From contig NW_024609837.1 of the NCBI RefSeq assembly GCF_016920785.2, forward strand, positions 46,440,745 to 46,504,744: a DNA stretch of 64,000 nucleotides, in the 5' to 3' direction. Below are positions 1 to 11,626 of the stretch, one piece after another. The position numbers were made by a program, and so were the translations under genes. The stretch's first letter is position 1; each line of letters starts with the position of its first letter. A model generated the notes under the pieces. The model saw nothing but the letters and a program-made list of their open reading frames with translations. It was not told the DNA's origin and did not search any database. The stretch comes from Ixodes scapularis (lineage: Eukaryota; Arthropoda; Arachnida; Ixodida; Ixodidae).

Positions 1-1109
1 CTGAAGCTCACCCTTTGCACACTGCTCTCCGGTGGTGACATCACGCTGATGACGTATGATGACACTTCATCACAGCACGCTGATGACGCATGATGACGTG
101 TCTTTATATCCATCTTTTGGGAACAACGCCGACAACGCCGACGCCGCTTGTATTTCACGTACTGTGACAAGTGAGGTCGTCCTAAAGGTGTACGAGACTT
201 CTACGATGACCGCAAGTACGACGCCGAGGGCATACGTTTGAGCGGCGCGTGCCCCGCTATCGCAATTTTATTGCCATTTACTCGGAATGTTTGCTCAATG
301 ATAAAAGTAAGGCTTTCGCCTTAAAACTAACCAAATTGAAGCAACCCGATCTTGGTGAGTACGTCAGCACCCTCTATCCGTCAGTCAGGTAACTACTGAG
401 ATAAAAAAGCATATGGTGAGCGCGCGACACCTAAAAAGGGCGCGCCGATCCAAATGATGTGCTCGTCAAATGACTCTTTTGGGAGCCACATCGCGGCACA
501 CTGTCTTGTGCACGCTTCCCATTTTCACTCACCAGCCAATCAGATTACGGCGTTACTCAGTATGAGCGCCGAAAAAGAAATCAGACAGCGCATAAAGATA
601 ATAAACCCTGCAATTCTCACTTCGCGAGTGAGAACGGCTTAGTTCGTTAATGCTCTGCCCGATTCCTTCTTCAGCGCTTTAGTACCGATGCCGAGGCATA
701 AAATTGGCATGCCTGTTAGATTGTCATCGGGTGTAGGTGTCACTGGTTGTGCGAAAATTCTAAGTTTTTATATAACTTTACAGTAGTGACATTTTCAGCA
801 ACAGAGCAAGGTACAAGAGCCCCACATTTTCGTGAAGTAAACGTGAATTTTTAAAATTCACGTTTACTGACTTCTCTTGTGTTCGCTGTCTTCTCATGAG
901 GAATATATGTTATCAGAACGTTTTATTGCGCTTTTATTTTTTATTTTTTTTCATTTCTGTTTTAACAACCGTAGAACAAACGTAATATGTACACAGTACT
1001 TTGCATCTGATAAATATATATTTTTTTTTTTTTATTGTCAGACACAGAGGTAATGTACCGGGCAACCGCGAGAAACCAAACCCCGAGAAACCAAACCCTA
1101 GGCATCACG
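1..1109. other. No gene recognised; short hairpin at 836-868
   Basis: I see no coding exon with family resemblance here. The only clear structure is a near-perfect hairpin at 836-868, where agtaaacgtgaattt is followed by its inverse complement with almost no loop. The ORFs present are short and lack domain signatures. T-rich tracts occur around 935-1035. Confidence 0.5.
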
Positions 1110-1422
1110 GAGAGCTCAAACGCCGCCAGGACGTAGCCCCAGCCATTCGAGCAAGGTGTCAGAGTTTGAGCACCAACCGTGATCTAATTCGAAAGTTATG
1201 AGACATTTTCTGAAATTTTCAACGGGAAAATGGTGCCACTTTTCTCCCTTTTCCAGTTTCTGGCGCAATAAAACACCATGCATTTGAGAGCTCAGTCGGA
1301 CGCCATTTTTTCATTGAAATTTTCGGAAAATCCTGTATAACCTTTAAATAACGGTTGGTGCTGAAAATTTTTCGCAACTTGCTCGAACAGCTTGGGCTAC
1401 GTTCTGACATAGTTTGAGCTCC
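1110..1422. mobile_element. Foldback MITE with long imperfect inverted arms
   Basis: The left arm (from 1110, agagctcaaacgccgcc then gtagcccc, ttcgagcaag, gcaccaaccg) is matched in inverse at 1345-1422 (cggttggtgctg, cttgctcgaac, gggctacg, agtttgagct). Weaker pairing continues inward through the ttttctgaaattttcaa and ccgaaaatttcaatg segments, so the arms are about 150 bp each with a short centre. There is no coding capacity. This is the structure of a non-autonomous foldback element; the superfamily cannot be assigned because no target duplication is evident. Confidence 0.6.
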
Positions 1423-4390
1423 CTGCGACTTCTAGTTTATGTTTGTGGTGCGAAAAATTGGGTTGTGCTTTCTCGCAGACGCCCGGTAAAGTACAGGGAA
1501 TATCGATTTCATAAACGCAAGTCAAACAATGCCTTAGAAACAGCCGGTGCGATTTATAATGTATGCCTTTCCTCCACATTAATACTTTTTCTTGTTTTCT
1601 GTCTGAAGCTAAACATGTGTGAATTTGTCCCAAATACCTAGCAACATCGTACACTGTGAGTCAGTGGGATTGGTGGCTCTTTGAAGGAATGGCAGAGATC
1701 AGTTTCAGAACGTATCGACCTAATACTTGCTCTAAAGACGGGACCAAAAACGTGTATTTATGGTTTATAAACAATCTTACCTGACTAAAAGGTTATAAAT
1801 GAAACAAAAACTTCAAATTAACTGCCTACAGCAGCCGTGTACTAACCAATGGCGTCTGATTGGCGCAACTCCCGATAGATGTCGGCAGTGTTCTCCACGT
1901 CAACAAATGGGGGTCTGCATTGAAGGCACCGCGAGTACCGAAATTTTCAGCGTGAGCTTCGATGATGACGTACCTTTTGACGTCGGCTTGTTTTGGAGGT
2001 TTTTTTACTCGTTGAGGCGCGTGTTTGCCGGCGTATACTTGTAAGTTAGCCCTGTGGTCGCTTCCGGAGCTCTGTCCGAAAAAATCGGTGCAACTTCTTC
2101 GTCCACTCAGAAATCATTTTTCACTTGCTCGTTTGGAGCTAAATTCACAATGCAGTTGAAATAAACCCCAACACAACTCGGTTGAAAGTTGCAGACAAGA
2201 AGAGAGACGCGGTAACAACCAGAAAGTTCAAAGCAGACGACATGTATAGCCGAAAATAATGGTCAGAAAAGGAGACACCTCATCCGTTTTGTTTTTCTTG
2301 TTTTATCTTAATTTTAAAATGTTTTATTGGTAGCATAAAATAATCATGCATTGAGGATTCGTGCAGAAAAAGATCGCGTTGCTTGAGGCTCAGAAAACTC
2401 GTCTGCTATTGCCGAGGTTGAGGATGGCATACAAGGACGAAACATGACATTGTCTGAAGACTGTCCCTAGATGTACTTGCAGTGTGATCGTGGCCTGAGA
2501 GCACGCCACCGAAGCTTCTCGTCATAAATATCCCAGGAATCTCAAACGTATACTGCCCTGTACACCCCACTAGACGCCCATATTCTGTGATAGCGTCTGC
2601 AACCGCGGCGCGGCTCAGGCATACCGCCTGTAATCTTACGTGCCGCCATTTGTCCGCTGCTGCACCACTCAGACGCCTTTCTTTAGCAGAAGGCGACCGC
2701 AGATAGAAATTTGTCGTTTTCGTTTCTAACTTTTAATGTGGTAATTTGTTCTGTGAAAATTTGGATGGTGCGTGAAAGCACCCATGTCAAAAGCCCCGTG
2801 TCAAATACTGCGCGGCAAACACGCCGTCTGTTTTTGCCCCGCTTTCAAAAGCCCCAGTTTCAGAAGAAAATGTCGCGAATCCCCCGAGTCAGGTGGCCAG
2901 CTCCTCAACGTAATGGCGGAGCATTCTGATTTTAACTAAGATAAAGTGTGCAAGCGATCATGTGTAACGTAATCACGAGGTACCCTGGATTCAAGTAATG
3001 ATTGAGACGTTGGAAGTGAAAATACGCAGACAATATCATTCACTGGCAATTAGCCAGTGAATGATATGGTCTGCGCATTTCTGATAGCGGGTTTTTGGCA
3101 ATTAGCGGCCACCCTGAGCGTCTCCCCCTCACTCATTCCTAATGTTGCTCAGTGCTCTTGCTCCTTTACGTGCTTCTGCTACGCTTTTGCCCTGTTTGGT
3201 TCGGCGTTGTGCTCGTGCTTGAGTTTCATCGCACTCGTCGGAGGTCCTTCAGCCGATCCTCCAGAAGTCGTATCACCACCCAGGAAGGTTCAACGCTCCA
3301 ATGAAAGCGCGGCGACCCTTTCCTTCTCGTGGAAACTCCTCCGTCGTTCGACATATCGCACGACGCGAGAGTGAGATACAGAAATATATTTGTACGAAAA
3401 AAAAAAAAAAAAACAGTTAGCAATACACTATTAAAGAATGATTAAATAGGAAGTAGAGAAATAAAAGCTGGATAACTATGGTTGTAACGAAAATCGAGAG
3501 GAGGAAAACCGAAGTGCCGAAGCGGACGATGCGAGTGGGCAATGAGTACAGGGAACTATTAGTAGAGCGAGGTCTGTACAAAGAATATACATGAAACACA
3601 CTCTTTTTCAATAATAAAAATACAAAAATACATTGACTTTTTTGGTGTCAGTACGATCTTTTTTTTTCAATTTGCTTCTGTAGTGTAGGACGCTGCTGAC
3701 GATAGTACGCCGTTAGCAGCCGTAGAGGAGTCGCGGGGATTCAGGATCACGAAAAGGATCTTTACGCTAAATGCCACTTTAGTTGCCGTGTGGCACTGCC
3801 TAAATGACGTTTACATTGAAGGTCCTTTGGCGTAAAGGTCCTTTTAGGTGCCCGTCTGACAGGGGTGTAAGTTAAGACATGTAACAATGCTGGTTGAAGC
3901 GCGAAGAGGGTGGTAGGGGGGCAGTGAGGGACGGGGCTTGTGGCACGCGGGGAATACGGGACGGGGTAATTGAACGCTGGGTTTTCGAAACATGAAGCTA
4001 ATGTAGCGGGGATTTTACGACAGGAATTCAGCGCGCGGGGTGATTGTGCTATACCCGAAAAATTTATACCTTTAATGCACGTGTTTTAGGTCACGTTTCT
4101 AAACAATTTGAGCTCAATACGTCAACAAACCGAATTGTACGGTGCCTTCAAATAGGCATCGATACCCGCTACTCATCTTTAAGTTTACGCTTTTTTCCTT
4201 GCGCCGAAAATGTAGATACGAGAGTAATCGTGTGCATTCCAGTGACACTTGCTGACACTTTGCAGGCGCTACACACCGAGTGGATTCGGCGATATTCCTC
4301 GTTGCATCAAACGGTGCTGGCAGCACGAAGCAAGATCGCCAAGAAGAATTCTTGACAACGGCCTCGGGGGAACCCAGGCTTCCCGGTGCA
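1423..4390. other. No gene recognised; hairpin at 3025-3075
   Basis: No exon is supportable. A strong hairpin lies at 3025-3075: cgcagacaatatcattcact is followed after a short loop by its inverse, ending in ggtctgcg. An A-run sits near 3397-3415. The last part (about 4044-4380) is open in one frame but shows no domain, and may be 5' flank of the receptor exon that follows. Confidence 0.4.
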
Positions 4391-4448
4391 GAATGCTGGC
4401 GGAGTAGCTAAACTACTACGCAATACAATCAGCTTAAAAATACTCACT

Positions 4449-5219
4449 ATGGAAAATGCAAGCCTGACAGATACAATCAATTATCAGGTGTCTTCATCAT
4501 TCGCGTCTCCTAACAGAACACAAGCTACGAATCTTACAGGCGAAGATGACGTGATGGGTCCACGGTACCATGAGCGCGTTCGCATCGCCATCATTGTCAT
4601 CATGATCGTTGTATCGGTGTTCGGAAACAGCGTGGTCTGCTGGAAGCTCGTCTCGAGAAGACGAAACCACCGCGTGTCCAAGGCGCGCGTGCTCTTCCTG
4701 AACCTTGCCATAGCGGACCTCCATGTCGCTTGCATCACAATGACGTCACAGGTCGTCTGGGAGGTAATGGGACGACTGTGGGTAGCCGGCGACGTCTTTT
4801 GTAGGTTCTTCAAGTTTCTGCAGACGTTCGCCCTGGTGTCTTCCACGTACATGTTGGTGACCATCGCCCTGGACAGACACATCGTCATCGTGACTCCACT
4901 GGCTCCGAGCACAGATCCGTGGACACTGGCGATCGCGACCTGGGCCGTGTCGTTGTTGCCGTCGCTACCGAACCTCTACGTGTTTAGGAGCGTGGAAGTA
5001 AGTCCCGGCAAGTGCTACTGCACGTCCATCTTCTACGACCGTCAGACACCTAAGTACCACCGGCAGGTCTACATGGGGTTTGTGTTTCTTATGGTGTTCA
5101 TCGGGCCCCTGGTGCTACTCGTGGCCTTGTACGCTGGAATATTGTTGGTTATCTGGAGGCATGGTGCTAAGAGGAGCACAACGGGATAGCAGACCACCTC
5201 GTCATTTCCGAGAGCAAAG
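4449..5219 (+). CDS. CCAP/vasopressin-type neuropeptide receptor, first coding exon with in-frame TAG
   Basis: This encodes the N-terminal part of a rhodopsin-family (class A) GPCR, a plasma-membrane receptor expected to bind a peptide. From the Met at 4449 there are three glycosylation sequons (N3, N22, N28), TM1 with the FGN motif (N60), TM2 with LAIAD (D90), the TM3 disulfide cysteine C118, a DRH motif in place of DRY (142-144), W165 in TM4, C189/C191 in the second extracellular loop and P220 in TM5. The SSTYMLV and LDRH pattern in TM3 most resembles the crustacean cardioactive peptide and vasopressin-like receptor group. An acceptor-like gtgcag precedes 4391, so the exon probably starts there with 58 bases of 5' UTR. 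Codon 247 (5187-5189) is TAG, yet the same frame continues as QTTSSFPRAK, typical of the third intracellular loop of this group, up to an excellent donor (aaag/gtgcgt) at 5219/5220. I did not find exons for TM6-TM7. It is either a recently broken gene or pseudogene, a readthrough case, or a sequence error. Confidence 0.75.
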
Positions 5220-5490
5220 GTGCGTGTGTCTTGGGTGTTGCAAGCTTCGTAATTGGCGTCTCCAATGATTTGTCCACTTGGTTTTTGTTTTGCAAATGAA
5301 AACAAATTGCTCTCTAAGTTTAACAAAATTAGCGACGGTTTCGAGTTATGCATTGCCTAAATGTGGTTTGCCACAAATGGGTTCTAAGAAAAAAAAAAGA
5401 CTGATGACATGCTCGAGCTGGTGAACACATGCATGCCATGGCCAAACCAGGGACACAAAAGAGGAAGGCACTGTAAAAATGCAACATAAA

Positions 5491-5662
5491 CCTTATCCGT
5501 TGATGTCACTCTTTTGACGTCTCAAACGTTTCCTGCAGAGATCGATCTTTCAAGGAATGGCGTGTATTTTTCTACGCCTTATCCGTCGATGTCATTCTTT
5601 TGACTTGTGAGACTTTTCCTGCAGATATATATTTAAAGGCATTGTGTGTGTTTTCCTTCTTT
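5491..5662. repeat. Two-copy tandem duplication, 86-bp period
   Basis: The units start at 5491 and 5577 with ccttatccgt(t/c)gatgtca, and both contain cttttgac and ttcctgcag at matching offsets. The copies are diverged, with small indels. It lies just downstream of the receptor exon and has no coding meaning I can see. Confidence 0.65.
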
Positions 5663-8386
5663 TTACGTGCCTTCCTCTTCCTTTCATACCTCGGGTTTAG
5701 TTATGCAAACTAGTATTTGCGTAATTGGTGTTTTGTACGTTGCTACATACAGTTTTTAATTCGTCGTCTGAGGGCTTTCTGCGAGCAACAGTTTACTGCC
5801 AGTTGACAAGAATACTCCAATACTAAATATCGCTTCGGTAAGACGGTTAAATTTTGATACATTACAATGTGTATGGTGTTAGTGACGCGAAATCATCTGT
5901 TAGCCAGTCGCATTGTGTAGTTTGTAGTCTAAAATCGGTATCCAATTAGCCTCGTCTTTAAGTCGACATCAAAAGTGTTAGAGGCTATATTTTGAAAGCT
6001 GCATGTTACTTAACCCCCAATAACAATATAATTGTGTTTCATACAAAGCTTGGAGACACTGTTTCTCAAGCAATCCTAGAGGCACGCGATTCGCATGGCA
6101 ACTTCCATCGGGTATCTTGCTTGGTGTACTAAAAGAGGGCTTTCGTTTAATTACCATATCTTTATAACTTTAAAATACGACGTGAAGAATACTGGTTACT
6201 TATACGCATATGTCGCCAAATATCAGTTTGTATGTCGCTTACTGCTCTTGTATAAACCTATCATAACTGAAACATTTATTTAACCATGTGGATTCTTTTG
6301 AATCGGTCACAGTCTATCGGTATAAAAATATGCAAAAAACCAGACGAATAAAAAATATGCTGTAGAGCAAGCATAACAAAATGAGTCATTGTGGTGAGTG
6401 TGAAACGTGGTCTGCACAATTTTTATTACACAAAGCGTTTGTGAGAAAGCTGTATAGGTTACACTCTTATTAAGAATGTTGTTCATGGTGACCTAAATTC
6501 GAGTAATATATTAAAGTTCCTTGATTTTGATGATTCAGCTCGGGACAGTGGGAGCATATTTAATACCCTTGTGTACCCTTGTTTGGGGTTTCAGATATTT
6601 GGATAATCAGCATAAATGTGACATTCATAACATTTCAAAGGTTAAAAGCGTGAACTGATACACGGACGATACAAGAAACGCATACGACAAGGACAGCAAC
6701 TATCCTTGTAGTACGTGTTTTATAATTTCGTCCTTGATATTATTAAAGAAACATTCAGTCAGCCAGGCTGCCGTTCACCATACCGTTAGGAGGCCATAAA
6801 CCGATAAAATATTGGCAGTCTTATATAAAGCCACCTAAAAAAAATATTTCTTTATCCAACGGATAGAGAGGCGGCATGCTCATATACTCTTCACCGGTGT
6901 TCTTGATAAAGAAAGCTTCAACGATTTATCCATCCCTCTATTCATTCGTCGTTTGAACAAATTTTGTAAAACTTAAAAGCGGTTTGCGGCCGCAGTGCTA
7001 CAATTGAATGATATTAGAAAGCATACTGCGCTGCAAAGTTACACTGAACAAACACGTAAAGTATAAGGCGATATGGTAGATAGAAAAGAACACGACATAC
7101 ATGCGAAGGGGCAAACTAACAACTGTGTTTTTGTCATTTCTTCTTTCTTCTTTATACCCATTTGTGAAATTCGAAGATTGGTCTCATAAGTCTTAAAAGT
7201 AAAGAGGGACCTACGCTTACAGTGCTCCGCGAGATGCCCCCCCACACCATTCCCCGTCAATTGTTACGTACAGGGAGCCTGTGCTCTCTCGTCCCATTGA
7301 AGGGATCATGAAATGACTTCTTTTTTTCGCTTTGGCCACAAAACTTTCACATTAAGCCTTCAATGTTCACTGAACGCAGAACAGGCATCCGTTTTCGTGT
7401 CGGTTTATTAACTTATACACAAAAGACAATTATTGAAATATCGAGTTTTTCTTCTCCAACTCACCGCAAAACAAGCCGCTGCGCAATCTTGAAGGGCGCG
7501 GCGTTTTCTGGCACCGGAACCGGAAGTTCCCTCGGCAGTAGGAGAATGAGAGCGTTAGCGGCGAGCTGGCCTTGTGCCGGTCGGTTTTACAGTATGGGAT
7601 TACACTGCGCTGATGGCGCCGATGCCAAAGATATAATTTCTGAATCTGCGCCTCTCAACACCGCGATAGCCATGGACACATCGCAGCTGAGAGAAATTCA
7701 ATTAGGTATGCTGCGCTACAGCGACAGCATAGGACTGGTCCCATACGCCGGTACACCTGCTGGAAAGCGCGGCAAGTCTTCCAACGAAGACTCCAGGAAG
7801 GCTATGTCCGACAAATGTTTCGTTTCTCCTGAAAAGAAACGAAAGTGACGATATCGCGTCTGATTGGTTAGAGGCTCGAATGACAACATTTTTCTGCAAA
7901 TATGAGGGCAGAGACGGGTAAGGCGAGCGCGCCGCCCCCCACCAGACGTGACAAAACATTGACGTTTGGTTTCCTTGCCGTTTCGTCTTCAAGCGAGACG
8001 AGTCCGTCGATGGTCTCCACGTGAAACCGATGGACTTCGTCTCAATTTAGTGATGGGTGTCATTTTGTACCGAGAACAAGACTCGGTTGTTTCGTAGTCT
8101 GTGTGACGTGAATGAATAATGCTTTACGAGTATTGGCCGCTGGCAAAAGATACTTCAAAATCGATTGTGCTACCACGTCGTTGAGAGCGTAGTGGCGAGA
8201 CCGGCGAGGCTGCGAAGGCGACGGGGTCGTGCTTGTTTCAAGTTTTACCTTTATGTAAACAAATCTATGTTGGTGTTGTGTTGTGACCGCATTGATTGTG
8301 AATGCTAGCGAAACACCCAGTGTTACGTTCGTCGCGGTAGGGCACATTCTACGTCGTGTTCGCGTAGGGACGCCTCCGAGATCACC
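5663..8386. other. No gene recognised
   Basis: No domain-bearing ORF or convincing exon pair was found. The longest open frame (7363-7848, plus strand, 161 residues) ends in a Lys-rich tail and has no recognisable motif. A GC-richer patch near 7500-7560 contains an accggaagt (ETS-like) word, which could mark a promoter, but nothing downstream confirms it. TM6-TM7 exons of the upstream receptor were looked for here and not found. Confidence 0.35.
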
Positions 8387-8472
8387 ATGAACCGTGTACT
8401 TTTGCTTCATCCTCGTGCTAACTTCCGCAATTTCTGCAAAGGAGTTACCGGCAATCCAGCGTTACGTCCATG
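8387..8472 (+). CDS. Candidate first coding exon (basic N-terminus)
   Basis: An ATG in a strong initiation context (atcaccatga) opens a 28-codon frame beginning MNRVLLLHPRANFRNFCKG and running to a good donor (ccatg/gtacgtga) at 8472/8473, leaving phase 2. The peptide is basic and free of acidic residues, as mitochondrial presequences are. The preceding 150 bases are CpG-rich. I could not link it to a following exon in the correct phase: the acceptor before 10921 would give a stop within four codons. It is therefore only a plausible first exon of an unidentified gene, or a chance ORF. Confidence 0.2.
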
Positions 8473-8535
8473 GTACGTGAAATCCTGCTTCGTCGTTAAG
8501 GCTCTGTTTCATGAGTGATTTAGCCGTGAACAGGG

Positions 8536-8564
8536 AGCATATCAAACTTGCGTTTGATATGCTC
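8536..8564. repeat. Perfect short hairpin
   Basis: gagcatatcaaac is followed by a four-base loop and gtttgatatgctc. It sits at the left border of the GACCATCA array and may be its terminal structure. Confidence 0.6.
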
Positions 8565-8579
8565 TCTGCCCGGTCGAAG

Positions 8580-8965
8580 AGACCATCAGAAAGTTTTGAT
8601 GATTCATCAAACATTCTCATCAGTCCTTCTTAGAAGCACATCAGACCTTCTTGATGGCCCAGGAGACATACTTGACGGCCAATTACACCTTGTTGATTTA
8701 CCATCACACCTTTCTGGTGGTTTAATAGACCTTGATGACTCAAGAGACATTCTTGATGGCCCGTAAGACTTCATTGATGCTGTCTGATAGACCATCAAAA
8801 CAGTTTTTGATGGTGGCTCATGAACCAATAAAGGTTTCTGTTTGTAGCACACACACCGTCAAAACGTTTCTTGTGGTGACTGACGGACCATTGAAACTTT
8901 TTGATGTTGCCTGAATGCGACCATCAGGATTTCTCGATAGACCATCAGAACGTCAAAACGTTTGA
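8580..8965. repeat. Degenerate array of self-complementary GACCATCA / TGATGG words
   Basis: The word gaccatca and its inverse tgatgg(t/c) recur roughly every 25-40 bases (for example around 8582, 8602, 8650, 8700, 8795, 8885, 8930, 8942), so much of the tract can fold on itself. Spacing is irregular, so this is a decayed minisatellite or the internal repeats of a foldback element. The reading frames through it are periodic and not genes. A related tract lies at 9835-9955. Confidence 0.55.
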
Positions 8966-10739
8966 AGGTGTTTCTCATGACATCTTTCGGTAATGGAACG
9001 AACCGGACTTTTTTCAGTAGTTTCCAGAAGTGGCCGAGAGGAGGCGCTAAGGATCTCACGCCGTCGCGAATGCGTGAATTACAATCGGTGTGGAAAGCTT
9101 ACAGCAGCGTGGCTCGATAAGGAGTTTTCGGTCCGTAATAATTTGCCTAAACAATTGTCCAAGGATACTAAAAGGGTCACGAAGACACCTTCTTATAGAC
9201 TCGGGTATGTTTTGCAACCATAGTTCCCTTTTAAACTTTGTTCTAGTTCGTTCGTGAAATAATTCGTTTATCCGCTTTGCATGTCGAGTAGATCATGTTT
9301 ACGATCTGAGTGGCAGAGATTGTTCCAAAAGATGCACTTTGCTTTATAGGAGAATGTGTCAAAAGATGCACTTTGCTTGATAGCAAGTTCATTTACTAGG
9401 CGGGCGAGTACTGTGAACTAAATGTTTACAAGTAAAAAAAAGTTTACAAATCCACGAATGCGGTATTACTAGGCTTACTGAAATCTCGGGCTGACGAGGC
9501 TTAGTGTATTGCCCGTCATGCCCGGCTTAGATAATGTGATAAAGTTGCACGCTGTGAAGCTTCGAAAGTAGCGACTTAATTAAGCACATTTTCCCTTCCG
9601 TTTTTTTTCAGTTTGATAATTCAACGTTTCATTATTTCAAATAGAAATAATACATGCCATAACCAAAATACTAGCTTTGCTTTCAGGTTTACAAGGAATT
9701 TCAGAAGGTATCTTACGCTTCGAATGTTCCATATTCAAAATAATAATGTGTACAAAAAATATACCTTTAGCTGCAGTGCAATCATTCTCTTCTGCCGGTG
9801 CATACTTGCGATTAGGAATTCATACTGACCATTAGACAAACAAACCATCAAACCATTAAACCATTAGACCATTAAACCATCGAACCACCAGACGTCCCAA
9901 AATACGACGCTATCAGAAAACAGACCATCAAGACTTTTTATGGTGGTCTTTTCGATATGGTGTTGTTTCACTGTACGCCTAATAATAACAGTAATGATTC
10001 ATATATTTGATTGGGATATCCGTATTCGAGAGCACACATGGCCTGAGTCCACCTCCATGTCAGGGATGTGTCCGAATGGATACATGACGTGGTAAGAGTG
10101 GTGCTCTTTAGCCTAATTTTTAAGTTTCGGTTCAACCCTGCAAATTAGCCGCTGTGGTATATGTAATTTTAAGCTCAGTTCTCTGAAGTAAAATCTCGCT
10201 ATATATAATCGCGGCACAAGTTTGTGTGATACACCTCAATGTAACGGCATTCACATTGCTCTACAACTAATATTTTTCGTGCTCTATATGCTTGCAGCAC
10301 GCCAGCAACATTGAGAATATATGTCTGGTAGGGGAAGTTCTAGATGGCAGAGTATTGTCAGACAGTGAATGTAGCATGAAAGCAACCCGTGAACACGATT
10401 GTCTTTGTTCAGGGCTTCTGCCTGCTTCTCGTCACCGACAATCATACATTTTGCATTTTATTTCTGAACTTGGAAAAACATGAAAGTCATGCAAACACAC
10501 GCCGTGTAGACACTTAGCTCCTTCTCGGTGCCGCACAAATTACAACCTACAGTCATTAATTTAGAAAGCACCGCACGTGTTAAATAAATGTTTAGCGAAC
10601 AACATAGACATCTACACACTGGGCAAAAAAGTCTTACGTACCTACTGTTTTAACTACCGATAACTAATTTTGTTTCTCTGCTACTTCAGTATTATGTGAC
10701 CTTGTTGTATTTTTGTTATCATCCTGGTAAAGTGTTTTA
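8966..10739. other. No gene recognised; related CCATTAAA array at 9835-9955
   Basis: No coding exon is supportable. At 9835-9955 short units such as accattaaacc and gaccatcaag repeat, ending in a ttttatggtggtct inverse; this resembles the 8580-8965 tract. A small tandem duplication of aaaagatgcactttgctt occurs at about 9330 and 9361. The rest is AT-rich with no recognisable structure. Confidence 0.4.
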
Positions 10740-10744
10740 TGTGT

Positions 10745-10873
10745 TTGTTGTAAGACCTGCTGCCATGTATAAAGGGAAGCCAGACCCAGTCAAGCTGCTT
10801 TTAGCAGCTTTTTGTCTGGGGACACCTCCAGTACTTTTGGAAAAATAAAGCTTATTGTATGGTATTGTATTTT
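10745..10873 (+). mobile_element. 3' end of a non-LTR retrotransposon
   Basis: The segment has the usual LINE 3'-terminal layout: a stem-loop (aagctgcttttagcagctt), then gtctgggga, an aataaa signal at about 10846, and a short-repeat tail (attgtatggtattgtatt). No coding part of the element remains, so this is a 5'-truncated copy on the plus strand. The tail type resembles that of CR1/L2-like or Jockey-like LINEs in arthropods, but the clade is not determined. Confidence 0.6.
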
Positions 10874-10920
10874 AACCTCCTACATTGCATTGTTTAATAA
10901 GTGTTTTAATTAATTTTGCA

Positions 10921-11205
10921 GGTTACATCAGTGACGCCCATTGTTCGAATCTGTCCCAAGTCTAGGACCGGAGTCGTGCAAAGTATCTCGCTATTGGCGT
11001 GTCACATTCCCCAAAGACTCCAACCCCCGCCATTCTGAAATGTCAGCTCCCAGACTCCTGCAGTCGTTCAAGCATGTCGGACTGGCCCTTCCTGCTGCTT
11101 GACGAGTTTACCAAGAGTGCATGTACTTTTACGACAGGCTGCTGTGGTGTGGCAGCGGCGACCGAACGAGCCAGTAGAGCTGCCGTCTGCTACGCCTGAA
11201 ATAAA
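10921..11205 (+). other. Possible terminal exon, unassigned
   Basis: A splice-acceptor-like ttaattttgcag precedes 10921, and a gaaataaatgag polyadenylation-like signal occurs near 11199. Between them, one frame is open for 38 codons. No domain is recognisable and I could not connect it in phase to an upstream exon. It could be the last exon of a non-coding transcript or nothing at all. Confidence 0.15.
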
Positions 11206-11626
11206 TGAGAATACCAATGCTGGATGTTGTTTTATTACAAAGTGGTTGTTAATTTTGTTTGCATCGCTTGCAAGTAGCTTGCATTGTCAAGGTTCACGTG
11301 AAGGTTTCTTGATTTGACTCCTATCACATATTAGAGCACCTAAGCACCTCAAAGCTGTGCACTTTGAGGTGAATAGCCTGAAGGGGTTGCTGACCCAACA
11401 GGGTTTGAAGCTCGAAACTGCCCGTGAATGATGACCACCAGCTGGAGCTTGAATATCTGAGTGACGACTGAAATCTTTTACGCATCCTTCTCACGTTTGG
11501 CTGGACAATCAGGCAGGTTCGATTAACTGTAAGACATAGGACTTATTGACTCGAACAGAGCAGAGAAAATAAACTTGTTTAACTGTATTTTAAGCAAAGG
11601 GCGTGATCATGTGTACGTTCCTAGCC

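Noticed and set aside
7363..7848. 161-residue plus-strand open frame
   Set aside because: No family motif; its start codon is not convincing, and it lacks splice or conservation evidence. Left as unannotated sequence.
8548..9059. Several frames with repeated HQ/VLM or DGP motifs
   Set aside because: Derived from the GACCATCA array in both directions.
10921..11205. Joining the 10921 acceptor to the 8387-8472 first exon
   Set aside because: The phase gives a stop after four codons, so the two do not form one coding gene as read.
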